Shown: one piece after another, positions 55,124 through 64,000 of the stretch
How the letters are laid out: each line of letters begins with the position of its first letter
Numbering within the stretch: position 1 is the stretch's first letter
Source: Nematopogon swammerdamellus
Lineage: Eukaryota > Arthropoda > Insecta > Lepidoptera > Adelidae
Direction of reading: 5' to 3'
Assembly: GCA_946902875.1 (NCBI GenBank)
Contig: OX336336.1
Location: forward strand, 7,968,545 to 8,032,544
Length of the DNA stretch: 64,000 nt
Translations under genes and position numbers: made by a program
The notes under the pieces: generated by a model
Database searches by the model: none
What the model was told of the DNA's origin: nothing
Seen by the model: the letters and a program-made list of their open reading frames with translations, nothing else

Positions 55124-55560
55124 AAAGATTGTTTGTACATTAATAATTGGAATTTAAATGTCAAACTACCAAATTCACTTTACAAAGGATGTAGGTATCA
55201 ATCACATACATTTTTTTGAAGAAGTTAACCTGACCCACTTTTTAGGTAGGTATTTAAAAATCGAAAAATTTCGATTTTTTTAATGATATGATTTTCCAAG
55301 GTATGTGATTGCCTTAATATCGGCGTGCGCACCTGTATTAATTGATGTGATATTGATTGATTGATATTGATACACCGATATTGATCGGCGGCGCGGGGGA
55401 GGTGGCTCCATTCCGCGCCCGCACGCATCGCCATAGATAGGCCAATCCAGTCAGTATTATTTTACTCGTATACATTCAATAAAAAATGAAATTATGGTTT
55501 AATTTTTATTTTATTGATTCCTCTATTTAATTTTTCCAGACATTTCTTTTTTAATACCGA

Positions 55561-55712
55561 TATACAGGATGTTTCATGATAGGGTTTCGTAACTTCAGGG
55601 TTCGAAAGCGGTCCATATTTAAAGACGAAAAGCTCTAAAACTTTTTCCAAGATTCGGTCATTTTATAGTACTTTTTGGTGAAAGTCGTTTCATCGAGCTT
55701 TGGTGGACCCTT
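55561..55712 (+). repeat. Repeat D, copy 2
   Basis: TACAGGATGTTTCATGATAGG start with GACGAAAAGCTCTA and GATTCGGTCATTTTA blocks as at 31623-31765. Confidence 0.5.
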
Positions 55713-57339
55713 TGGTCACCCATTTTACTATACAAATTAACGAGGGCAAAAGGGCGGCATTTTAAGATTTTGCACCCCCTCCAAAAATATGTAGATCCGG
55801 GGCTGGTTGACTGCACCATTGGTACCTCGGCCAAGCCACCCATGTTGGTTTGCATAAAAAAATCAATAACCCCTTTCGGTATCTCATACCTTGCTGCTCA
55901 TAAATTGCTATTCCACTGGTACTATTTACTATTTCGGCTTTGTACCATTGACTTATAACTCTAACTAACTCTTTGCTTTGCACCCTTCCATTGACCTGCT
56001 CGACAAGTTACTGGGCATTTACTTCTTTGCCCAAAAGGCCAATAAAACACGTTGTTTATTTCCGTCAAACAAAACGCACATCTCACGATTTAACCTTCAG
56101 AATTCAATCAAGATTAAATATTGCTTCTCTGTGAGTGTGATTACTATAAATGATTACTGTCAGTTTCACACATATTGTATGTAATGAATGAGTGACTGCA
56201 ATCGTAAAATCTTCGCTAATTGGTCCTCTCGGGAGTCCTCACGGCAGGCCACAGTAAAAAGATGGAGCAGTACCTACATACATCGACGTACCTGGGTTGC
56301 GTCGTCTAGTTCACATTCACAACCGGGTCCCAAAGTACAGCGATGTACACACGCTTCGAGCGCTAAGAGCGAGAACAATGCATGTGAATATGCATGAGAA
56401 GAAAAGAGACAAACATTCAACACAAAGCGTATGACGTACTGACTGACTGCATCCTGTCAGTTGTATGTCAGCATGTTGCTGTAAATTCGGGAGCGAATTA
56501 TGCATGAGTGTACCTTAGTATGAGACTTGAGAGGATGACATTTAGTACAGTGCAGTACGCGACAAAGCAGGAGTGCGGGCGACGCGGAATGAGAATGAGG
56601 AATGAGGTGCGACGCGGGTGTTCACTCAACTAGCGTTCCCCGCATGCGTCGATCACTCCCAGTCATAATTTTTTTTTTCATTATTTAATTGGCATTAATA
56701 CTGATTATAAATAAAGACAACATCGATAGTTATTGTTTTTATTACTAAACATCACTAGCGAACTCTTCCAGCTATATCGCGTACTGTAATTACTGTGGTG
56801 CCTACGTACAAATTCGAAGGAAATGCGATATTTCAGTCACAACAACATCTCAACGGTTAAGTTGAATATGACCGAATTGAGGAAGGTTACCTACTCGAAT
56901 TTGTCGGAAAATTTTGCGATCACTTATTATGTAAGAGGTAAGAGGAGACGCGTTGGAGTGGAGCCAGATGCTATGTATGTCAAACGTTCTGCTAGATGCG
57001 CATGAACCGTGAGCTGCACTGAGGGGCTGTGAGATCGCATATACCTACCTACATGCACCTACGTACAGTCATCAAAATGCAGAGGTAAGCAAGCCACGCT
57101 TACTAATAGCTTTGTACGTACCACTGCATTGCATACATACACTTCGCAAAGTTTTATCACACCTTTCGACATTGGCAATGAATAATGGCTAGGCTGGTAC
57201 CACAGGGTCCACAGGAGTAAAGAAACGGAAAAGAAACGGTACAGAGACAAAGCTTCGAAAGCTTCAAACACGAAGCTACATACACAACCGCGCTGTGATA
57301 GCTACACTACTACAAGCTTGAGGCGCGTGTGTGCGTGAC
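55713..57339. other. No gene recognised
   Basis: Moderately GC-balanced sequence without recognised repeats. Frames of 60-75 codons on both strands show no motif or splice support. Confidence 0.3.
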
Positions 57340-57364
57340 CACCAGCCGCTCGTCACGTACGAGC

Positions 57365-57430
57365 GGCAACCGGTTTATACCGGCTCGGCCAGTGGTCGAA
57401 CTCATAGTGTGCACAACGCACGTCGTTTTC
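57365..57430 (+). promoter_or_regulatory. Possible core promoter
   Basis: A TATA-like GGTTTATACC at about 57371 is followed about 30 bp later by an arthropod-initiator-like CTCATAGTG (about 57400), then a CACGTG E-box at about 57436. The spacing fits an RNA polymerase II core promoter on the plus strand, but no downstream exon could be tied to it. Confidence 0.22.
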
Positions 57431-57604
57431 GTTCCACGTGTTTTAATATAAAAAAAAAAAGTATAAATATGGTTATTCACTGTACAAGGAAATTTATTAT
57501 TGAATAAGAAATGAGAATTTAATATTACCTACTTAAATTACCCTCGACAGATTTAAATTAATTTTAAATCATATTATATCAATTTGGGAATTAACCTTAG
57601 CATA

Positions 57605-58083
57605 TATAGGGTGTAAAAACGGCGAGTACATTAAATTTAGGAAATGATTATTGGGATCAGAGTAACAAAAAAGTCAAGTAACTTTTTCCTGAATTCCATT
57701 TAATTAAAAAGTTACAGTTTTCATACAAACTAATTGATTATTTTCTCAGATCCTGATCTGAGATTATTTTAGTGTAAAAATGATCTAATGACAACAGGGC
57801 GACGCGGAGGGGGGAAGAGCGGGTGAGACGTGAGCGCCTCGGACGGAGGTGTTGGCGGGAGGCGCAGGGGTTAGCTTTGTGATTGGAGGACTGGAGGTCG
57901 GCAGGCGAAGGGTGCGGAGCGGCAACAACGCGTTGAATTACACTAGACGAAAACATACATTTCAAAAATTCATATCTCGATAACTAGACACTTTAGAGAA
58001 AAACTTTAATTGCTTTTTTGTCTAGGAAAAACATGAGGATTGCGCTGGCGAAATTAATGTACTCGCGTTTAACAACCTGTAGA
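57605..58083. mobile_element. Short TACAGGG-ended GC-rich element
   Basis: Ends TATAGGGTGTAAAAACGGCG and AATGTACTCGCG...AACAACCTGTA are inverted and diverged. The interior shares GACACTTTAGAGAAAAAC and GGCGAAATTAATGTACT with the left part of 22433-24290. Confidence 0.6.
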
Positions 58084-58363
58084 TATATGTCGTCGTGGAC
58101 TATTTCACAGGCCTTTTCTATAGAAAGCACTCATATAATATATTATATTCTTTCCGTTGTAGCAGAATTTGAGAGAAACGAATTCGCTCGACCGTTTTTT
58201 TATTTATTTTTTTATCGCGATAATTATATAAGCCTATGTCCATCCTGAAGTCCATTCTCAATATTGGAGAAAGTTTTTTTTTAAATCGGATGAGTAGTTT
58301 CGGAGATTACCTCCTAAATCCAAACTTACAAAGTTACAAAGTTTTCCTCTTTATCATATTCGT

Positions 58364-58728
58364 TTTTTTATGGAAACTGACACGGTTGGCTACATCACCT
58401 ACAACATCAGTGATATCAGCCCATAACACCCGGTGAACTAGGTGCCATGTCAGTGCTTCCCTTCATTTCATGTCGGCATCATTCATTTACACTGAACTGA
58501 ACGGAAAACACGAACTATTTACATAGCCGTTTCGACCGATGTTTCATTCAGTGCGGTGATATCAACCCGGGCGGGATAAACCCTACCACCTAGTAAGGTA
58601 AGAATGGTAGGGACCTACAGTTTTACGTGGAATCCGAACCACGGTCGGCCTCCAGCGGTCGAGCAGTCACCCATCCAAGTACTTAACAATAGTCGACCGA
58701 CCGCACCACTGAGCTACCGAGACTAACT
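58364..58728 (-). mobile_element. SINE family A, full length
   Basis: Inverted tail TTATGGAAACTGACACGGTT, full body, B-box side GGAATCCGAACCACGGTCGG, and tRNA-like head ending with GAGCTACCGAGACTAAC. Confidence 0.85.
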
Positions 58729-58801
58729 GATGACAGACTGATTAGTTGAGATAAAAAATAAAAGAAACAAACAATATACTACACTACAGTTTTATTTATT
58801 A

Positions 58802-60911
58802 CTAGCTGAGCCCGCGGCTCCGCTCGCGTGAAATTCGTATTCCAAAGAAGAATGTAAGTAACTAAGGGCGAGGCCGAAGGCCGAGCTGCGTTCAGGTAAT
58901 CGATAAACCTTCTTAAAGAAAGTAACTAACTAAGGGCGAGGCCGAAGGCCGAGCTGCTTTCAGGTAAACGATAAACCTTTCTCAAATAAAGGAAGTAAAC
59001 GATAAACCTTCTGGAAGAAAGGAAGGAACTAAGTGCGAGGCCGAAGGCCGAGCTGTGTTCAGGTAAACCAAAAACCCTCTTCCGCCTTCGGGCCTCGCCC
59101 TTAAGGACTTCGATAGAATATAATATCGTTTACTCAATCTATTTATTTCATAAAAATAAAAAAGTAATATTAATAACTAAAGAATTAAACCTACCTAACA
59201 AACATTAAAATAACTATCAAAACGGGCATTTTCAAATGTTCTTAGAGCATTTGCGGCATTACACCGCTGGATGGCAAGGCTTGCCCTTTGAATGAAGTAC
59301 ATAAGCCCTTGATGGCGGGACACCAGTTGCGTCAACCAGCTCAAGCCTCTTTTGGCTTCACTGCTCCACGGACCGAGGGTTTCAACCGCAAACGCAAAAA
59401 ATTCGAAATCTTGAATTATATTTCTATATTTTCTGCGTTTGAGGCTCTCCGCCCCAGCCTCGGCCGCGCCAGCCGCTCTTGAAGATGTCCTAACGTGACT
59501 TGGAGACAATGTGAGAACAAAAGTGGCGTCCCACATGAAAGAACTACCCTTAGTCCATGGCACTAAGGTGATAGCATCGGGCCTCTTGCCATCCAGCCGG
59601 GAATAACCGCGAGGTTCTAGGATGCACGGTGTATTTGCCGTTAGAAGCGTGGACTTTATAATAAATTTTTTTATTAAATTAACTCAATCTTAATATTAAT
59701 TAACTTTATTCGAGATGGTTTAGCTTCTTCCTGAACGCAGCTCGGCCTTCGGCCTCGCCCTTAGTTACTTGCTTTCTTCGAGATGGTTTATCATTTGTCA
59801 GAACGTAGCTCGGCCTTCGGCCTCGCCTTAGTTGCTTACTTTCTTCAAGATGGTTTAGCTTCTTCCTGAACGCAGCTCGGCCTGCGGCCTCGCCCATAGT
59901 TACTTACTTTCTTCGAGAAGGTTTATGGTCTTCCAGAATAGAGCTCGGCCTTCGGCCTCGCCCTTAGTTACTTACTTTCTTCAAGAATATTTTTCTTCTT
60001 CCTGAACTCAGCTCCGCCTTCCGCCTCGCCCTTAGTTACTTTCATCGAGAAAGAATATCGTTTACATGAGCGCAGACCTTCGGGCCCGCCTTTACTTACT
60101 TACTTTCTTTTTTTTAAATACGAATTTCACGCGAGCGAAGCCGCGGGCAACAGATATATAAATTTTATTGCACCAATGACAGCGACATAACTTCAAATTT
60201 CAATTATTATTTTTATTTATCAAACAATTTGTCACCGGCCAGCTCACGTCGAGATGACAGTTCTCCGTTGTCAACATGACATTTAAAATTGTTTTTACCT
60301 TTACTTTGGATTACGTGATTTTTATTATATTTTTTAATTATTATGTTTATCCGGGATATACACTGTCACTATAAAAAGTTTCGTCAAATTCCGTTCAGTG
60401 GTTTTTGCGAGATGCGCGTACAAATAGACATTTTTGCATTTACGATTTTATGATATGTATAGAAAGAATAGATATATATTGACTATTGTGTTCAAGTTAT
60501 AAAAAAGAAGAACTGTCATTTTCGTTGTATCTACTTATTTTTAAATTTCGAATGAATATTTTATTCAAATTGTATTTGCTGCCAGTTCTCAAGATATAAT
60601 TATGCACTTTGGACTACGTGATTTTAAACGCGCAATAATGTTTATAATTGTAAATTTTTTTTTATTTTTGTTATTTTTTTTTACGTATTATGTTAACCCG
60701 GCATATAAACTGCCACTATACAAAGTTTCGTCTAATTCCGTTCAGTGGTTTTTGCGTGATGCGCGTACAGACAAACAAACAAACAAACAAAAATTTTAAA
60801 AACTGTTCTAACATGTTCAGTATCTCATTTTAAGCCACCCTGGTTAGTTTTTTTCCGAATACATTCAATGTACAGACTTTCTTACCTCTACGATTTTATT
60901 ATATGTATAGA
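58802..60911 (-). mobile_element. Helitron, copy 2, carrying the nuclease fragment
   Basis: Minus-strand 5' end TCTATACATATAATAAA (next plus base 60912 is T) and 3' end GCGGGCTCAGCTAG (previous base A). It is collinear with 37214-44010 without the LINE and with shorter minisatellite arrays. No Rep/helicase is present. Confidence 0.85.
59195..59653 (-). pseudogene. PD-(D/E)XK-like retroelement tail carried by a Helitron, copy 2
   Basis: Open for about 152 codons, with the same blocks as copy 1: RPDAITLVPWTKGSSFMWDA, SLKRRKYRNIIQ, FEFFAFAVETLGPW and RASLAIQRCNAANAL. It keeps the RPD, D and E positions. Differences from copy 1 include a three-residue difference near its start and two fewer residues after SEAKRGL, with the frame kept. 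Neither copy has a start codon or upstream domains, so the unbroken frames may simply reflect a recent common source. Confidence 0.55.
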
Positions 60912-61083
60912 TTATATAACCTTTTTTCCTAAAAAATTTACAAGTGCATAAAAGTCATATTTTAAAACAACGTACATATCCTACCTAAGTATATCAACGC
61001 TTTGGCACAATCGTTATAATTATAGTGTCATTTTTCACGGCTGGATATTATGTGTCAACAACTTTACATAATCAAAATCATAA

Positions 61084-61548
61084 TTAAACTAAGGTCAAAA
61101 ATCTGCGAAAATTTGGTAATAGCAGTAAATGATCAAAATCAACACATTTGTAGTCGATTGAATTGAAAGTACCAACAATAAATACATCCAATGTCACATT
61201 ATGCAATAATATAACGCCGAACACTCCCGTTGACAATCGTACTAACAAGACGTGAGATGTATGCTGCCCATGTATTACTATTAGCGAGCGGTCATAAATT
61301 ATTGCTAAAGATGGCCCTAACCAATTTACTCTCAAATCAATTTCATACAAGCTGAACATGTTGCAACCGACCATTTTACAAATCAAACTGTAAAGGCAAG
61401 GCAGACATTGATGGGCCAACAAATTAATGATCATCACATCACACACACATAACAAGGTTATCATATTAACTTTCATAATAACATGCATATTATATGTCGT
61501 AGAAACAAAACTTCTCAGAACCATATTAAAAAAATTCACAGATCTCAT
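61084..61548 (-). CDS. Hypothetical 154-codon open frame, doubtful
   Basis: ATG to stop, 154 residues, hydrophobic and Leu/Val/Ile-rich (for example VNMITLLCVCDVMIINLLAH), with no motif I recognise. No TATA, splice site or poly(A) signal was tied to it. It is the longest frame outside recognisable transposons in the right part, but frames of this size can arise by chance. A single-exon membrane peptide cannot be excluded. Confidence 0.18.
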   Translation of the reverse strand: MRSVNFFNMVLRSFVSTTYNMHVIMKVNMITLLCVCDVMIINLLAHQCLPCLYSLICKMVGCNMFSLYEIDLRVNWLGPSLAIIYDRSLIVIHGQHTSHVLLVRLSTGVFGVILLHNVTLDVFIVGTFNSIDYKCVDFDHLLLLPNFRRFLTLV

Positions 61549-62737
61549 GCCTACATGACCTTCGGGAACATTGAAAATGACTTTTAGGGCGTATTCAAAT
61601 ATAAGCGTATAGCGAGTCGCCGACTGTAAGCGTGAAAATATTCTGATATGGCTAAAGCAACGAACTCAACGAGCGACGAACTCAACGAGAGAACGCACTC
61701 CAGATTCTAACAGCACGCACCTGTTCACTATATAATTACTTCTACTCCTCTAAATACTAACATGTATTCGGCACACGTATAACAACTCGCCTCTGGAATA
61801 TCTGCCCGTACATTTACACCCTCCACTACGTCTAGGAATGTATTTAAGATAAATTTGAAAAATCTTTTCTTATCTTCCTTCCTTCCAAATACGATTTAAA
61901 CGCAAATATGATAAACGATAGCTTCTTTTGTATTTTCTCTCTCCCCTCCCCTCGGTGCGCGAGTTCAACCCGCACTTGGTTTTTTTATTAAATACATTAT
62001 TCCAGTTTCACCTACATACACAGAAATGTAATAAACTTTACTTTAATTATTTACACTTAAACATAATATTAAGTATTGCATTGTTCTTCATACTTGCAAT
62101 GGGAGCAAGTAAACCTAAGGATATCCTTTGGATAAATCGTGCAAATAAGTTGCCAAAAACCGCGCGTCCGGTCGACTGAGGTCGACGACATTACCCCTCA
62201 ATTTGGGCTAAGAGAGTGTCGGACCCAGGGCTTGGGGTGTCGACCTCGACGATCATCCATCACAGACAGTCCGACTTCAAGGCCAGGCGCACGCAGCGAA
62301 ACGCAAAAGTATTCATTTTTAGGGTTCCGTATCCTTACTATACGCCACCGTCTGTTTGTCTGTATGTCCTATTAGCTATACAAAACTGGAAGGAAAACTA
62401 ACTATTTACACAGCCACTTCGTCCGATTTACGTGTGTACACGAGTACACGGCACCAAGTTCCGACAGTAACAAGGTATAATGACAATAAATAAAAATAAT
62501 AAGGCGTTAAAATAATATCACAATAAATAAAATAAAAGAATAAGGCTTTCATTTTACGATTTTATGTCATGATTTTACATTATATCGGAACTGTATGTGG
62601 ACAGACTCGCAAGCTTTCTCCGTCCGACGCTTCCCTTCAGAGTACCAGTGTCCCCGCAGGATACCATCAGATCGCTGAGCGCCAGCCGTGGCGAGTGCTG
62701 CTTTACTGTAGGGCTTCAACCAAGGGCTCCAAAGACC
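61549..62737. other. No gene recognised; repeat scraps
   Basis: GTTCCGTATCC-family scraps at 61950-61985 (CTCGGTGCGCGAGTTCAAC) and 62320-62370 (GGGTTCCGTATCC). The rest is AT-rich without protein-like frames. Confidence 0.35.
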
Positions 62738-62833
62738 ATTGTGAAGCATTAACAGACATGGGACCTAGTTCACCAATGTGTAATACGCTCACGGATTTTG
62801 TAGGTAATGTAGGCAACCGTGTCAGTTAATAAA
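62738..62833 (+). mobile_element. SINE family A, tail fragment
   Basis: GACATGGGACCTAGTTCACC, a diverged body and the AACCGTGTCAGTTAATAAAA tail. Confidence 0.65.
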
Positions 62834-63001
62834 AAGTCGGCAAGTGCGAGTTGGACTCTCGCAGCGAGGGTTCCGTATCATCAGCATCACTCAATATATT
62901 TGTATTATGTATGTACAAAACAATTGTTTTGGAAAATCACGAACCGCCTAAATAAACACTACAGCAATGGTTTGACTGTGCAGCATTCGTGAAGTTTAAA
63001 T

Positions 63002-63056
63002 CAAAGAGTTTGTATTACGTCGCGTCGCTGCGCTGCGACGTAATACAAACTCTTTG
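63002..63056. repeat. 55-bp hairpin element, copy 2
   Basis: Same 21-bp arms as 54571-54620 around a 13-base loop CGTCGCTGCGCTG. Here GTTTAAAT-like flanks extend the symmetry outward. Confidence 0.9.
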
Positions 63057-63089
63057 GTTTAAATATACAAAAATATATTTCTTATATGA

Positions 63090-64000
63090 CATAACGACAT
63101 ATCTACAATTTTCGGATTTTTTCATTACTTTTGATGTGAGACCTTGCTTCTTGCCAAAATTACTCTAGCTAGGTCAACGGTAAGTACCCTATAGGTTTTG
63201 ATTTCATTTGAGTGAGTTTGCAAGTATTAAAATTTGCCATAAATAGCCGTATCTTTTGATTATATTGATTTAGAAGCTTTCATTTTCTATAACTCGAAGG
63301 GATGGCAGACGTTAGTATTTTATCTTAATTTCAATTTGATATCTTGACTCGTTACCGAGAAAAAGGGTCTTGACACACAAAACAAGCAAATTTTTTTAAT
63401 ATCATATAACTACAAAATTTAATTTTTTTGGATTTTTTCCTTTCCTTGTGCTATGAGACCTTGCTTCTTACCAAATTTTATGATTCTAGGTTGACGGTAA
63501 ATACCCTGTAGGTTTTGAATTGATTGGAGTGAGTTTGCGAGTATGAAATCTGACATAGATGGCCGTATCTTTTGAATGTGTTGATTTAGAAGCTTGTATT
63601 TTCTACACCTTAAAGAAATAATAGCCATTAGTATGTCATATTTATTTCAATTTGATATCTTCCTCTGTTCCTGAGAAAAAGATCTTGACATACAAAATAA
63701 TTTTTTTTTTTTTATGTCATATAACTACAAGTTTACAATTTTCGGATGTTTTCCTTTACTTGTGCTATGAGACCTTGCTTCTTACCAAATTTCATGATTC
63801 TAGGTTAACGGGAAATAGCCTATAGGTTTTGATTTGATTTGAGTGAGTTTGCGAGTATGAAATCTGACATAGATGGCCGTATCTTTTTGTTTCGTTGCTT
63901 TAGAAGCTTTAATATTCTACACCTTAAAGAGATCGTAGATCTTAGTATTTCGTATTAATTTCTATTTGTTACCCTGATCCGTTCCTGAGAAAAGGGGACC
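63090..64000. repeat. Tandem repeat, period about 315 bp, open at the window edge
   Basis: The phrase GAGACCTTGCTTCTT recurs at about 63138, 63455 and 63769 (spacing 317 and 314). Each unit also carries TAGATGGCCGTATCTTTTG-like and TTAGAAGCTT blocks. Three diverged units are visible and the third is cut by the window end. Satellite-like; non-coding. Confidence 0.85.

Noticed and set aside
61084..61548. 154-codon frame as a confident gene
   Set aside because: Kept only as a doubtful entry; no motif, promoter, splice or poly(A) support.

Overview
This window looks like lepidopteran (moth or butterfly) nuclear DNA that is almost entirely transposable elements with a few host exons. The evidence is: two tRNA-headed SINE families present many times, Helitrons with the TC...CTAG ends and A|T target typical of this order, jockey/CR1/RTE-type non-LTR retrotransposon debris, many palindromic MITEs, intron-acceptor-bounded exons with large AT-rich gaps, and no bacterial gene organisation.

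Left third (1-19 kb): a TTAA-flanked foldback MITE, SINE copies, two long palindromes (4963-5091 and 5140-5687), a decayed jockey-like reverse transcriptase (about 7985-8560), a retroelement tail with zinc knuckle and PD-(D/E)XK-like nuclease motifs (9012-9752), a 2.7-kb Helitron (10156-12846) whose empty site exists at 21784/21785, and the most complete gene of the window: an uninterrupted 726-residue Transib transposase, the DNA transposon family related to the RAG1 core (14088-16268, minus strand).

Middle (19-48 kb): two near-identical 2.2-kb elements in opposite orientation (19363-21530 and 33365-35589), each carrying the same SINE. The second sits inside, and splits, an older repeat. A terminal exon of mitochondrial ATP synthase subunit g lies at 32634-32804. 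A Helitron (37214-44010) carries a nuclease fragment and was itself invaded by a 4.4-kb LINE with an open ORF1 and a broken ORF2. Two further minus-strand terminal-type exons lie at 46.0-46.5 kb (start resembles ATP synthase subunit g, Lys/Glu/Pro repeat tail) and 47.3-47.7 kb (unknown).

Right part (48-64 kb): a LINE 3' end (49205-51858) interrupted by a non-autonomous DNA transposon with perfect 15-bp terminal inverted repeats, a perfect 8-bp target duplication and 15 copies of the 7-mer CGAGGAC; a second Helitron copy (58802-60911) matching the 37-44 kb one; short hairpin elements; and a tandem array with a period near 315 bp running off the right edge.

The parts do not form a pathway. Their relation is one of nesting (SINE in DNA transposon in LINE; LINE in Helitron; MITE in SINE), which gives a relative order of insertions. 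All family names come from reading motifs; no database search was possible.
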